Shown piece by piece: positions 45,781-55,166 of a stretch of DNA of 64,000 nt (the stretch's first letter is position 1; each line of letters begins with the position of its first letter). The position numbers and the translations under genes were made by a program. The notes beneath the pieces were generated by a model, which was not told where the DNA came from, searched no databases, and saw only the letters and a program-made list of their open reading frames with translations. Source of the stretch: Parvibaculum sp. (GTDB taxonomy: Bacteria; Pseudomonadota; Alphaproteobacteria; Parvibaculales; Parvibaculaceae); contig NZ_JAHBYN010000001.1 in assembly GCF_019635935.1 (NCBI RefSeq), positions 2,571,532 through 2,635,531 on the forward strand, written 5' to 3'.

Positions 45781-46482
45781 ATGCGCAGCTACGGTCAGTT
45801 CTGTCCTGTCGCCAAGGCGGCGGAGCTCTTTTGCGAGCGCTGGACGGCGCTCATCATCCGCGATCTGACCTTTGGCGCGACGCGCTTTTCCCAGTTGCGG
45901 CGCGGCGTGCCGCTGGCCTCGCCCACGCTTCTGTCGCGCCGCCTGAAGCAGCTCGAAGCCGAAGGGATCGTCGAGCGCCGCCGTTCCGAAACCGGACGAA
46001 GCTGGACCTATCACCTGACCCCGGCCGGCGAGGAATTCGCCCCCATCGTCGAGGCGCTCGGCGTCTGGGGTCAGAAATGGACGCGCCGCGAACTGGCGAA
46101 ACACGAAGCCGACGTGACGCTGCTGCTCTGGGGCCTCGAAACCCATGTGACGGCCAGCGCCTTCGGCGCCCGGCGCTGCGTCGTGCAACTGACCTTCACC
46201 GACATGCCGCGTGCGCGCCGCGACTGGTGGTTCGTCAACGAGGACGGCCGCGCCGAAATGTGCTTCGAGGAGCCGGGCTTCGATGTCGATCTCTATCTGA
46301 CCTCGACATTGCGCGACATGATCTACATCTATCGCGGCGATCTGCCGCTCGCCCGCGCGCTGGCCGAAAAGCGCCTCGAAGCCCACGGCCCCGCCTGGGC
46401 CCGCCGCGCGCTCCCCCGCTGGCTCGCCCCCGACGCAATCGCCCTGGTGAAATCGCAGCGCGCCGACGCGAAGGCGGCGTGA
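45781..46482 (+). CDS. HxlR-family transcriptional regulator
   Basis: 233 residues. An HxlR-type winged helix at residues 6-98: CPVAKAAELFCERWTALIIRDL, the Cys being the redox-sensing position, then RFSQLRRGVPLASPTLLSRRLKQLEAEGIVERR. Behind it is a C-terminal domain of about 130 residues with TFTDMPRARRDWWFVNEDGRAEM that is not seen in short HxlR proteins and may sense a ligand. Likely controls the divergent methyltransferase. Confidence 0.85.
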   Translation: MRSYGQFCPVAKAAELFCERWTALIIRDLTFGATRFSQLRRGVPLASPTLLSRRLKQLEAEGIVERRRSETGRSWTYHLTPAGEEFAPIVEALGVWGQKWTRRELAKHEADVTLLLWGLETHVTASAFGARRCVVQLTFTDMPRARRDWWFVNEDGRAEMCFEEPGFDVDLYLTSTLRDMIYIYRGDLPLARALAEKRLEAHGPAWARRALPRWLAPDAIALVKSQRADAKAA

Positions 46483-46672
46483 GCGACGGCCGCTCGTTAT
46501 TGTGGGCGGGCGCGGAGTGAAGCTCCACATCGGCCACACTTCAACAAAATCAGGCACTTTCCCCGTCTGGCCTCATTGCGCGCAACAATGCTAGGATCGG
46601 TTCCACAGAAACGAGGGTGAAATTGGGGGCGTCGGCCGTGCGGGGGTGCGGCCGGTGCAAATCGGGAATTTG

Positions 46673-48193
46673 ATGTCCGAAGAAGTCTTGATCAATGTCG
46701 GCCCCGGCGAAACGCGCGTCGCGGTCATCGAAGACGGTCGGCCCGTCGAGCTCTTTCTGGAGCGCACGATGGAAGACGACCTGAAGGCGAAGACCGGCCG
46801 CGCCGGCCATTCGCTAATCGGCAACATCTTTCTCGGCCGCGTCCAGCGCGTGCTGCCCGGCATGCAGGCGGCTTTCGTCGATGTCGGCCTCGAACGCGCC
46901 GGCTTCCTCGGCGCCCGCGAGGCGCGTTGCCTCTGCGAGCTGACCGGGCTCGACGAGGGCGTGCTGCCGCCGATCAGCGCCTGCGTGCAGGAAGGCCAGG
47001 CGATCCTCGTTCAGGCCGTCAAGGATCCGATCAGCGACAAGGGCGCGCGGCTTTCGGCCAACGTCACCATTCCGGGCCGCCTGCTGGTGCTGGTCCCCAA
47101 CCAGTCCGGCGTCGCGCTGTCGCGCCGCATCGAGGACGAGGCCGAACGCGAGCGGCTGACGGCGCTGGTCGAGGAAATGGTCGAGCGCTTCAACCCGATG
47201 GGCGTCACCGGCGAACCGGCGGGCTTCATCGTCCGCACCGCCGCCATCGGCGCGACGACGGAAGACATCGCGGCCGATGCGCGCCAGCTCGCCGAGGAGT
47301 GGCGCAAAGTGCGCGAAACCGAAAAGCGTTCCACGGCGCCCTGCGTCGTCTTCCACGATCTCGACCCCGTCTCGAAGACGTTGCGCGATTGCGTCAGCGC
47401 CGACACATCGCGCGTGCTGATCGACGATGCCGATGCCTTCGGCGAGGCGCAGCGCTATTGCCGCCGCGCCATGCCCGAAATGATCGACCGCGTGCAACTG
47501 TTCAATGGGCCGGGCTCTCTGTTCTCGTTATATGACGTGGACGGAGAAATCGAGGCCGCGCTCGAGCCGCGCGCCGAGCTGCCGTCGGGCGGCTGGATCA
47601 CCGTTGAGACGACCGAGGCGCTCACCGCCATTGACGTCAATTCGGGCCGCTACACGGCGGCGACCGGCCTTGAGGAAACCAGCGTCAAGATCAACCTCGA
47701 AGCGGTCGATGAAATCGTCTACCAGCTCCGCCTGCGCGGCACCGGCGGCATCGTCGTCATCGACTTCATCCATCTGAACGACCCGGCAAACATCCAGAAG
47801 GTTCTCGACGCGCTCAATGAGGGCTTCGCGAAGGATCGCGTGCCGACGCAGATTTCCGGCATGTCGGAATTCGGCCTTGTCGAAATGACGCGCAAGCGCG
47901 TCCGCGAACCGCTCGACAAATTATTGACCGAGCCGGCCTATGCCTGCGGCCGCCCGCGCCGCAAGACCTGCGCGACGGTCGCCAACGATCTTCTCCGCCG
48001 CATCGCGCATGTCGCGCAGGTGACGCCCGGCCGTCCTCTTGTCGCGCGCGCCGCCGCCGAAGTCGTCGACTGGCTCGAGCGCGGCAATCCCTACCTCATC
48101 GATCGGCTCCGCCGGAAGGTTGCGGTCGAGGTCAGCCTGGTCGGCGAGGGATCTTTTCCGCGCGAGCGGATCGACGTTGCGACAGTGCAGTGA
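46673..48193 (+). CDS. rng: Ribonuclease E/G family endoribonuclease
   Basis: 506 residues. S1 domain near the start (GNIFLGRVQRVLPGMQAAFVDVGLERAGFL); catalytic ITVETTEALTAIDVNSGRYT with DVNSG near residue 325 and IDFIHLNDP downstream. It cuts single-stranded RNA, mainly in rRNA maturation. The zinc-link is unusual: YACGRPRRKTC instead of CPxC, so dimer stabilisation may differ. Start ATG 46673 by the RNase G N-terminus (EEVLINVGPGETRVAV). Its stop TGA lies inside the second repeat of a Pho-box-like array. Confidence 0.9.
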   Translation: MSEEVLINVGPGETRVAVIEDGRPVELFLERTMEDDLKAKTGRAGHSLIGNIFLGRVQRVLPGMQAAFVDVGLERAGFLGAREARCLCELTGLDEGVLPPISACVQEGQAILVQAVKDPISDKGARLSANVTIPGRLLVLVPNQSGVALSRRIEDEAERERLTALVEEMVERFNPMGVTGEPAGFIVRTAAIGATTEDIAADARQLAEEWRKVRETEKRSTAPCVVFHDLDPVSKTLRDCVSADTSRVLIDDADAFGEAQRYCRRAMPEMIDRVQLFNGPGSLFSLYDVDGEIEAALEPRAELPSGGWITVETTEALTAIDVNSGRYTAATGLEETSVKINLEAVDEIVYQLRLRGTGGIVVIDFIHLNDPANIQKVLDALNEGFAKDRVPTQISGMSEFGLVEMTRKRVREPLDKLLTEPAYACGRPRRKTCATVANDLLRRIAHVAQVTPGRPLVARAAAEVVDWLERGNPYLIDRLRRKVAVEVSLVGEGSFPRERIDVATVQ

Positions 48194-48218
48194 CAGATTT
48201 TTGACAGATCGATGACAG
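48179..48218 (-). promoter_or_regulatory. Pho-box-like array of four CTGTCA direct repeats
   Basis: Read on the minus strand: CTGTCAT, CTGTCAA, CTGTCAC and CTGTCGC, at exactly 11-bp steps (5' ends at 48218, 48207, 48196 and 48185) with 4-bp spacers. It covers the last codons of rng, its TGA (48191-48193) and the yacG ATG (48212). It is nearly identical to the array at 6052-6080. Confidence 0.6.
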
Positions 48219-48436
48219 AGGCCGGGGACAAGTCCAACGTCGTGAAGCTGCGCAGCCCGCGGCCATGCCCCGTCTGCGCCAAAAAATCGGCGCCCGCCTT
48301 CCATCCCTTTTGCTCCAAGCACTGCGCCGACGTCGATCTCAACCGCTGGCTGAAAGGCGCCTATGCGATTCCGGCCGTCGAGCCGCCGGACGACTGGGAC
48401 GAAGCGGCCGCGCGCGACGACGGCGAAGACCGCTAA
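48212..48436 (+). CDS. yacG: DNA gyrase inhibitor YacG
   Basis: 74 residues of a zinc-ribbon protein: CPVCAKK near residue 19 and [14 protein letters not shown] near 34 give the four Cys ligands. In the literature YacG binds GyrB and limits gyrase activity. Begins 18 bp after the rng stop. The short C-terminal acidic tail ([14 protein letters not shown]) is usual in this class. Confidence 0.9.
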   Translation: MTEAGDKSNVVKLRSPRPCPVCAKKSAPAFHPFCSKHCADVDLNRWLKGAYAIPAVEPPDDWDEAAARDDGEDR

Positions 48437-48546
48437 GCCATTGGCCCCATTTGTTTTCCAGTCCCGCTGGACAGTCCGGATTCGATCTCTTATAACCCGC
48501 AAACCTCGCCGCGGCCGGGCGCTTTCAGCCCTGCCTCGGAGCTTCC

Positions 48547-48622
48547 GCCCAGGTAGCTCAGTTGGTAGAGCATGCGACTGAAAATCGCAGTGTCGGTGGT
48601 TCGATTCCGCCCCTGGGCACCA
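48547..48622 (+). tRNA. tRNA-Phe (GAA)
   Basis: 76 bases with CCA encoded. Acceptor GCCCAGG pairs with CCTGGGC, D-arm TAGCTCAGTTGGTAGAGC, anticodon loop CTGAAAA gives GAA. Position immediately before an integrase gene marks it as the integration target of the island. Confidence 0.95.
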
Positions 48623-48735
48623 CTACCCCTTTTCAAGCGAATCTCAGAACCGACAAAATCAGTGCTAAGGCATTGATTATAAATTGATTTTATGAACATA
48701 GCCAAACATTGCTGAACATCGCAACGCAGCGAAAA

Positions 48736-48777
48736 TGTTGGCAAATTGTTGGTATAGATTCTTCGGTCTGTTGGTAT
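48736..48777 (+). repeat. 11-bp phased TGTTGG repeats between tRNA-Phe and integrase
   Basis: TGTTGGCAA (48736), TGTTGGTAT (48747) and TGTTGGTAT (48769) lie on one face of the helix: starts are 11 and 22 bp apart. Repeats near the integrase start in tRNA-targeting elements are commonly arm-type binding sites for the integrase or its excisionase; that role is inferred. Confidence 0.45.
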
Positions 48778-48805
48778 CGAATTCGTTTGGCATTATTCTT
48801 TGAAA

Positions 48806-49996
48806 ATGCCGCTGACAGACCTCGCATGCAGGAAGGCCAAGCCCCGCGAGAAGCTTTACAAGCTCTCGGACATGGGAGGCCTGCAACTGTGGGTCTATCC
48901 AAACGGGTCGCGTCTCTGGCGCTTTGCCTATCGCTATCGTGGCAAGCAAAAAGGTTTGTCGATCGGCAAGTACCCGAACGTCACTCTGGTGCAGGCGAGG
49001 GCGGAGCGCGAACGGGCGAAAGACTTGCTCGCCGCCGGCGAGGATCCCTCGCACGTCAGACAAGTAGAGAAGCTGGAAAGCCAGTTTCCAGACGACAGTT
49101 TCGAGACGGTTGCGAACGAATACCTGGAGAAGCTGCGCCGCGAGAAGCGCGCTCAGGCCACTCTGGAAAAAACCGAATGGCTGCTCGATTTCGCCAAGCC
49201 CATTCTCGGTCCAAAACGGGTAGGGGATATTCGTCCGGTTGAAGTTCTCGCCGTACTGCGCGCCGTCGAGCGGCGCGGGCGATACGAGACCGCTCGGCGG
49301 CTTCGATCGACGATTGGAGCGGTCTGCCGGTACGCAATCGCGACGGCACGCGCCGAGACCGATCCCACCGCCGGCTTGCAAGGCGCGCTGACAACACCGA
49401 CGGTGACGCCGCGTGCGGCGGTCACCGATGCCAAGGCGTTCGGCGGCCTGTTACGCGCGATCGATGGCTTCGATGGACAACCGATGACGCGGATCGCCCT
49501 GCAACTCATGGCGCTGCTTTTCCCGCGCCCTGGCGAGCTTCGTACGGCCGGGTGGCGAGAATTCGATTTCGAGGAAGCGCATTGGACGATACCGGCCGAG
49601 AAGACAAAGATGCGTCGTGCCCATCGCGTTCCGCTCTCATCGCAAGCGCTCTCTCATCTCAATGCGCTCAAGGAAATGACGGGTGGCGGAGTGTTGCTGT
49701 TTCCGAGCGTCCGGTCGGCGGAGCGTCCGATCTCGGACAACACACTCAATGCCGCTCTTCGCCGAATGGGATATTCGAAAGACGAAGCGACGGCACATGG
49801 CTTCCGGGCCTCTGCTTCGACACTGCTCAACGAGAGCGGGAAGTGGAATCCCGATGCGATTGAGCGGCAATTGGGACATGTCGAAGGAAACGATGTCCGC
49901 CGTGCCTACGCGCGCGGCGAGCACTGGGACGAGCGCGTTCGCATGATGGCTTGGTGGGCCGAAGAGCTTGATCGCTTGAGGGAGCGCCGACGGTAG
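48806..49996 (+). CDS. P4-type tyrosine integrase
   Basis: 396 residues. The N-terminal arm-binding domain (MPLTDLACRKAKPREKLYKLSDMGGLQLWVYPNG, DUF4102-like) precedes a SAM-like core-binding domain and a catalytic domain with PRPGELRTAGW (Arg), HGFRASAST (His-x-x-Arg), LGHVEGNDVRRAYARG (His, Tyr). Recombines the tRNA-Phe end with the circular element. ATG 48806, as the TTG two codons earlier lacks a site. Confidence 0.93.
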   Translation: MPLTDLACRKAKPREKLYKLSDMGGLQLWVYPNGSRLWRFAYRYRGKQKGLSIGKYPNVTLVQARAERERAKDLLAAGEDPSHVRQVEKLESQFPDDSFETVANEYLEKLRREKRAQATLEKTEWLLDFAKPILGPKRVGDIRPVEVLAVLRAVERRGRYETARRLRSTIGAVCRYAIATARAETDPTAGLQGALTTPTVTPRAAVTDAKAFGGLLRAIDGFDGQPMTRIALQLMALLFPRPGELRTAGWREFDFEEAHWTIPAEKTKMRRAHRVPLSSQALSHLNALKEMTGGGVLLFPSVRSAERPISDNTLNAALRRMGYSKDEATAHGFRASASTLLNESGKWNPDAIERQLGHVEGNDVRRAYARGEHWDERVRMMAWWAEELDRLRERRR

Positions 49997-50016
49997 TTGC
50001 CCGGGAAACGAGAACC

Positions 50017-50150
50017 GATCGGCCAAAAGATCGGCCAAAATTCTGGCGAAAGAGATATTTTCTGTTTGAAAACAATAGATTAAGTGACATCCTTTGCGGC
50101 CAAAGTGCTAATGCGTGGGGATCCAAAGATCGGCCAAAAGATCGGCCAAA
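50017..50150 (+). repeat. 12-bp tandem repeats GATCGGCCAAAA upstream of fic
   Basis: GATCGGCCAAAA occurs in tandem at 50017 and 50029 and again in tandem at 50128 and 50140 (last base T), 111 bp apart in the same orientation. A fifth related core AATCGGCCAAAT lies at 50207 inside the first codons of fic, and a partial GCGGCCAAAG at 50096. Each contains the palindromic GGCC. Probably operator sites for the Fic protein or an adjacent regulator. Confidence 0.6.
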
Positions 50151-50193
50151 TTTTTATACCAAGAAAGAAATTTTCTTGTTTATATAATGGCTT

Positions 50194-51414
50194 ATGACAG
50201 AAAAAGAATCGGCCAAATCTGACCTGCCTCTTGAGAGCGTGCTGCGCATCGAACCGGCACATCTTGAGGAGATACCTGCTGCCATAGCGGATGAGATCGC
50301 GAATTTGTCGTCAGCCTCGGCTGCGCTCGGCGGTGCGCTTCATCCCCGCACAGCGGCCAATCTCGCGGATCTCGTGCGGATCATGAACACCTACTACAGC
50401 AATCTGATCGAAGGTCACGACACACGCCCGCGCGACATCGAGCGCGCGCTTGCGGGAAAATTTGACAAGGATCAGGGGCGCAGGAATCTACAAGTTGAAG
50501 CCGCCGCCCATGTTCGGGTGCAGCGAAAAGTTGATCAAATGATTTTGGCGGGTACGACGCCTGAACCTGCTTCGATGGAATTTGTCCGCTGGCTTCATCG
50601 GGAGTTCTATAAGGACGCACCTGATGAGATGCTTCGCATCAAGGGCCGTGAGCGCGAGTTTCTGATGGCACCGGGGGAATGGAGAAGACTGCCGGAGCAT
50701 GATGTCGCTGTTGGCCGGCATGAGCCGCCATCAAGCGAGCGGGTGGCGGACTACATGGCCTATTTCGAAAAGCGATACCGGTTTGAGCAGATGGGATCCT
50801 CAAGTCGCATCATGGCCATTGCCGCCGCGCATCACCGTTTCAACTATATTCATCCGTTCCCGGACGGTAATGGTCGCGTCAGCCGCCTCATGAGCCACGC
50901 GATGGCGCATCGGGCCGGAGTCGGAGCGCATGGGCTGTGGTCGATCTCGCGCGGTCTCGCACGGGGACTCGAGAGTCGGGGTGACTACAAGCGTTTTATG
51001 GATCATGCGGATATGCCGCGCCAAGGCGATTTGGATGGAAGAGGGAATCTGTCGCTTCGGGCACTCACCGATTTCATTCGGTGGTTCTTGAAGGTCTGTG
51101 TTGATCAAGTGACGTTTATGTCAGGGTTAATCGAGATCGACGGATTGATGTTGCGGCTGAAGAAATACGCGGAACAAAAAGATTTTAAACCCGAGGCAAC
51201 CAGGCTTCTGGAAGAGGCATTGATCCGCGGAAGCTTTGAACGTGGCGATGTGCCGCGTATCACCGGGCTTCCTGAACGTTCCGCGCGCCGTGTTCTCGGT
51301 GAGGTGGTTAAAGCTGGGTTGCTCGCATCCGAAACCGAAAAAGGTGCGGTCTCTCTTTGCTTTCCTGCGGACGCGCTTGAGACAGTCTTTCCCCGTCTGT
51401 TCCCTGCAACGTGA
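50194..51414 (+). CDS. Fic/DOC-family AMP-transferase-like protein with C-terminal winged helix
   Basis: 406 residues. Fic active-site motif [12 protein letters not shown] at 220-231 and the inhibitory (S/T)xxxE motif [11 protein letters not shown] (Ser 69, Glu 73) in the N-terminal helix, a class II type arrangement. Residues 350-406 ([30 protein letters not shown]) look like a DNA-binding winged helix, so it may bind the repeats upstream. Fic enzymes usually transfer AMP to a hydroxyl; target unknown. Begins in repeat-rich DNA. Convergent with a small gene on the other strand. Confidence 0.88.
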   Translation: MTEKESAKSDLPLESVLRIEPAHLEEIPAAIADEIANLSSASAALGGALHPRTAANLADLVRIMNTYYSNLIEGHDTRPRDIERALAGKFDKDQGRRNLQVEAAAHVRVQRKVDQMILAGTTPEPASMEFVRWLHREFYKDAPDEMLRIKGREREFLMAPGEWRRLPEHDVAVGRHEPPSSERVADYMAYFEKRYRFEQMGSSSRIMAIAAAHHRFNYIHPFPDGNGRVSRLMSHAMAHRAGVGAHGLWSISRGLARGLESRGDYKRFMDHADMPRQGDLDGRGNLSLRALTDFIRWFLKVCVDQVTFMSGLIEIDGLMLRLKKYAEQKDFKPEATRLLEEALIRGSFERGDVPRITGLPERSARRVLGEVVKAGLLASETEKGAVSLCFPADALETVFPRLFPAT

Positions 51415-51429
51415 TGTGTCGTTACGCAG

Positions 51430-51651
51430 TCAGTTGGAACGGCCAAATTTTTCGGCGATGGCCTTGCGCCGCTCTTCAGGCGTGAGGTCTTTCCGGTCGA
51501 ACTCCCGGAACTCTGCCTCCATCGCCCGGGACATTTTTTGGCCCTCGACCTCGCTGATTTTCGCAAAATTCTGCCACCCAAGGGTGAAGCTCTTGGTAGG
51601 ACGTTTGCCGGATTTGGTTGCCATGCGCCTCATCAAATAATTATAGCGCAT
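51430..51651 (-). CDS. Small hypothetical protein
   Basis: 73 residues from ATG 51651, behind AAGGA at a spacing of 5. Basic near the start (MRRMATKSGKRPTKS) then acidic helix TPEERRKAIAEKFG. No known family. Starts 9 bp after the stop of the TraG-like ATPase gene, so it is in its transcript; convergent with fic. May be an accessory of that ATPase. Confidence 0.5.
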   Translation of the reverse strand: MRYNYLMRRMATKSGKRPTKSFTLGWQNFAKISEVEGQKMSRAMEAEFREFDRKDLTPEERRKAIAEKFGRSN

Positions 51652-51659
51652 CCCATTCC

Positions 51660-52868
51660 TTAGATATTCCAACTTTGTTTCCGGATTGCCTTCGTGCCGC
51701 CCGGTGAGAGTGTCGTCGCGCTGAACGGCTGCGACGGCATGCCGTCGATCATCAGCTTCAGATAGATGCGGTGGTTGGGGAGGTTCATCAGGTCGAGCAT
51801 GTCGAATCGCGGCGCGAACTCGCGGGCGAGGAGAGCCGCGTCGTGCGGCCCGATCCGAAACGAGACCAGCGTCCCGGCATTGCCGAGAACCGCATGGGCG
51901 ACATCCGGATCGAGCTGGTGGAGATGCTGGTTCGCAAGCACGAGCCCAACCCGATACTTCCTGAGTTCCGAAATCATGCCGGCGATGCTCAGGGTCGTGA
52001 AAGTCTGGAACTCGTCCATATAGAGGAAGAAGGGAAGCCGCTTCGCCTCCGGCATATCCGCGCGGCTGAAGGCAGCAAGCCCGATCGTGGTGACGAGCAG
52101 GCTGCCGAGCAGTGCGGCGCTGTCGTCGCCGATCTTGCCGCGCGCCAAATTGACGACGACGATCTTGCCCTCATCCATAAGCCGTCGGAAGCGGAGCATC
52201 TCTTTCGGCTCGGTCAGGATACGCCGTAGCGTCGGGTCAGCCAGGAACGCACCGATCTTGTTCTGGATCGGAGCGGTGGCGTCTGCCCGGTAGCGCCAGG
52301 AATACTGCTCGAACTCCTTCTTCCAGAAATTACGCACCGGCTCATTGGCGAGTGCGTCTGCGATCCTCTGCCGGTAGTCTTTGTCGTTCAGCATGCGCAG
52401 GACATCGTCGAGCTTCGCGTGCCCATGCTCCAGAAGCGCGAAGAGGACATTGCGGAGCACATGCTCCATGCGGACGCCCCAGGCATCCGACCAGTGCTTC
52501 TTGAGCGCCTCCATGAGACCTGAAACCGCAAGCGGCACCCGGTCGAGCGGCACACGCTTCAGTGGATTGTAGCCGAAAGGTTGCGCTGGATCGGGCACAT
52601 TGAGATAGACGAGATCGCCGGGCCGGACTTCGCCCGCATAGGCGGCAACCCGTTCGGCTAGGTCTCCATGCGGATCGATCAGGGCGAACCCGCGGCCGGC
52701 ATCGATGTCGCCGCGCGCCAGCGTTTCCAGGAAGGTCGTCTTGCCGGTCCCGGTCTTGCCGATCGCATAGACATGCGAAAGCCGGTCGCCCTGTTTGATG
52801 CCGAAAACCCGCCGGTCGTTCCGGAAGTTCGTTTGCGCGAAATACGAGATGTCCGGCGACCGCTTCAT
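51660..52868 (-). CDS. TraG/VirD4-like coupling ATPase
   Basis: 402 residues from ATG 52868, placed because the family begins with the ISYFAQTNFRNDRRVFGIK segment. Walker A GKTGTGKTTFLE near residue 37 and Walker B FLYMDEFQTFTT are present, and GMISELRKYRVGLVLANQHLHQLDPDVAHAVLGNAG is the TraG-type C-terminal domain. These proteins usually bring DNA to a type IV secretion channel; no channel genes are in the window. No membrane segments are seen in the chosen form. Confidence 0.78.
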   Translation of the reverse strand: MKRSPDISYFAQTNFRNDRRVFGIKQGDRLSHVYAIGKTGTGKTTFLETLARGDIDAGRGFALIDPHGDLAERVAAYAGEVRPGDLVYLNVPDPAQPFGYNPLKRVPLDRVPLAVSGLMEALKKHWSDAWGVRMEHVLRNVLFALLEHGHAKLDDVLRMLNDKDYRQRIADALANEPVRNFWKKEFEQYSWRYRADATAPIQNKIGAFLADPTLRRILTEPKEMLRFRRLMDEGKIVVVNLARGKIGDDSAALLGSLLVTTIGLAAFSRADMPEAKRLPFFLYMDEFQTFTTLSIAGMISELRKYRVGLVLANQHLHQLDPDVAHAVLGNAGTLVSFRIGPHDAALLAREFAPRFDMLDLMNLPNHRIYLKLMIDGMPSQPFSATTLSPGGTKAIRKQSWNI

Positions 52869-53121
52869 GAGCGCATTGTCCGGTATCGGCGGCGGCACCA
52901 GTAGGAGTGCAATCTTGCACGTGCCGCATGACGTGACAGCATACTCTGGCATGGACCGCGTTATCCCCATGCCGTTGCCGGATCGGCAAGTTTGCAAGCC
53001 TAGGTGAGCGTCGCCCTCTTCGAGACGATGGAGCGAGACCTGTTCTTTCGACGGGTTCGCGCGAATAGCGCGGCTGAGAGCCGTCGTCGCGCTTCATTTC
53101 CATCATCATCGGAGAATATCA

Positions 53122-55032
53122 ATGAGCGACAACCTCATGACGATCCCGCTTTGTCAGTTGAAGCGGGCAGCCCTCAATGTGCGCAAGACCGGCCGCAAGG
53201 CCGATATCGCGCAACTGGCCGCGAGCATCGAAGCGCACGGCCTCCTCGAAAATCTCGTCGTCCGGCTGGTCCGGGTCGGGAGCGAGGAAGCAGAACCTCT
53301 CTATGAGGTTGTGGCGGGCGGCAGGCGCTACGATGCGCTGAAGCTCCTCGCCAGGCAGCACAAGATCGCGATGGACTATCCGGTCCCGTGCCGGGTACTC
53401 GGCGAGACAGAGGTGGCGACCTATGTCGAAGTCTCGCTTGCCGAGAACATCGTTCGGTCGCCCCTGCACCCGGCCGATCAGTTCGACGCCTTCGCGAAAC
53501 TGCAGAAGGAGGGCCTGACGGCCGAGGAGATTGCGGCGCGCTTCGGACTGCCGGCGAAAGTCGTTACCCAGCGGCTGAAACTCGGTGCCGTCTCGCCGCG
53601 CCTCATGGCGGCCTACCGGGCGGAAGAGCTGACGCTCGACCAACTCATGGCCTTCGCGATCACCGACGACCATGCAGCCCAGGAAGCTTTCTGGTTCGAC
53701 ACGCCCCATGGCCACCGCTCGCCCCAGGCGATCCGGCGTCACCTCACCATCGCCCTTGTCGAGGGTGGGGACCGTCGGGCGCTCTTCATCGGGGCCAATG
53801 CCTATGAAGCGGCCGGCGGCACCGTGATCCGGGATCTCTTCCAGCCGGAATCCGAGGGCTACTTCGCGGATAGCCAGCTTCTCGACCGTCTTGTGGCCGA
53901 GAAGCTCGACGCCGAGGCCGGAAAGGTCCGGGCCGAAGGCTGGTCCTGGGTCGAGGTCATGCCCGAGACCGATTATGGCGCGCTTGCAAAGTTCGGCCGC
54001 GTCAAGGCCGGCGAGGTCGCCCTGTCGGACGAGGATGAGGCCCGGCTCCGCGCCCTCTCCGAGCGCTATGACGAACTCGTCGCGGCGCTCGAAGACCAGG
54101 AAGACGAGGCCATGTCCGCCGAACTCGACAGGATCGTCGAGGAGATGGACGCGCTCGAAGAGCAGCATCTCCAATGGTCCGATGAGGACCGGAAGGGTGC
54201 CGGCGTCATCCTGAGCCTCACCCCTGACGGCGAGCTCGAGGTGAATGCGGGTCTCATCCGGCCGGAAGACCGGAAACGCGAGGAGATGGACGAAGAAGAC
54301 GAAGAGCCGTCGCGTTCCGCCGAGCGAAAGGAGAAGGGCAATGGACGCCCCGAACGCTATTCCGACACGCTGCTGACAGACCTCTCGGCGCACCGCACTG
54401 CGGCGCTTCGGGAGATGCTGGCAGGGAACACGAAGGTGGCCCTGGCCGCCCTCGTCTACCGGCTGGCGAAACCTCTCTTCTTCGAACGCTATGCCTCGCC
54501 TTGTCTCCATCTCCAGCCCGCCTTCATCGATCTCGGGAGCTTCTCGAAAACGGTGGGGGAGAGTCCGGCGGCAGCCGCTCTGCTCGCGCGCCATACGCAA
54601 TGGTGCGAGAGGCTTCCGGAGGCAGACCAGTTCTGGCCCTGGCTTCTCGAAGCCGAGCAGGACATGTTGCTCGATCTCCTCGCCTATAGCGTCGCGCTCA
54701 CGCTCGACGCCGTGCATCGGAAGAACGAGAACCCGGGCTGGCGCATGATTGAGGCAAAAGACCTCGCAACCTCACTTGCCCTCGACATGACCGATTGGTG
54801 GCAACCGACACGTGTCCACTTCTTCGATCACCTGACAAAAGGTCAGATTGTCGAGGCGGTTAGTGAGGCGACTTCGGCTTCAACGGCGAAGTACCTCACG
54901 GAGCTCAAGAAGGCTGACATGGCGGCGCGTGCGGAAGAGCTTCTGAAGGACAAGCACTGGCTGCCCGTGCCGCTCCGGAGCGAGCTTGAGGAAATCAAAC
55001 CAGAGCCCGTCGCTGATGTGGCGGCGGAATAA
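53122..55032 (+). CDS. ParB-like partition/nuclease protein (large)
   Basis: 636 residues. The N-terminal ParB/Srx domain has IPLCQLKRAALNVRKTGRKADIAQLAASIEAHGLLENLVV, VAGGRRYDALKLL and SLAENIVRSPLHPADQFDAF, then an HTH (LTAEEIAARFGLPAKVVTQRLKLGAVSP). The rest (about 210-636) is acidic and unlike chromosomal ParB. Such proteins are common on plasmids and islands of alphaproteobacteria. Divergent from the TraG-like gene, with 253 bp between. No ParA is nearby. GGAGAATATCA precedes the ATG. Confidence 0.85.
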   Translation: MSDNLMTIPLCQLKRAALNVRKTGRKADIAQLAASIEAHGLLENLVVRLVRVGSEEAEPLYEVVAGGRRYDALKLLARQHKIAMDYPVPCRVLGETEVATYVEVSLAENIVRSPLHPADQFDAFAKLQKEGLTAEEIAARFGLPAKVVTQRLKLGAVSPRLMAAYRAEELTLDQLMAFAITDDHAAQEAFWFDTPHGHRSPQAIRRHLTIALVEGGDRRALFIGANAYEAAGGTVIRDLFQPESEGYFADSQLLDRLVAEKLDAEAGKVRAEGWSWVEVMPETDYGALAKFGRVKAGEVALSDEDEARLRALSERYDELVAALEDQEDEAMSAELDRIVEEMDALEEQHLQWSDEDRKGAGVILSLTPDGELEVNAGLIRPEDRKREEMDEEDEEPSRSAERKEKGNGRPERYSDTLLTDLSAHRTAALREMLAGNTKVALAALVYRLAKPLFFERYASPCLHLQPAFIDLGSFSKTVGESPAAAALLARHTQWCERLPEADQFWPWLLEAEQDMLLDLLAYSVALTLDAVHRKNENPGWRMIEAKDLATSLALDMTDWWQPTRVHFFDHLTKGQIVEAVSEATSASTAKYLTELKKADMAARAEELLKDKHWLPVPLRSELEEIKPEPVADVAAE

Positions 55033-55040
55033 AACTACTC

Positions 55041-55068
55041 AGGACCGGGAGGAATCCCGGTCCTTTTC
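55041..55068 (+). terminator. Rho-independent terminator after the ParB-like gene
   Basis: GGACCGGGA (55042-55050) and TCCCGGTCC (55055-55063) form a perfect 9-bp stem around GGAA, followed by TTTTCTT. Confidence 0.8.
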
Positions 55069-55166
55069 TTGCGAGAATGACTAGCTGACGAAATATCTGC
55101 CTGACAGAAGTTGCATGAGATAATGTCGCCGCTCAATCCGAAGCAAGAAGACGAGGATGTATAATC

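Noticed and set aside
50017..50150. CRISPR-like repeats near fic
   Set aside because: Repeats are 12 bp, tandem pairs without uniform spacers, and no Cas genes are present.
53119..54717. Minus-strand 532-residue frame opposite the ParB-like gene
   Set aside because: The ParB domain is clear on the plus strand; the reverse frame is without motif.
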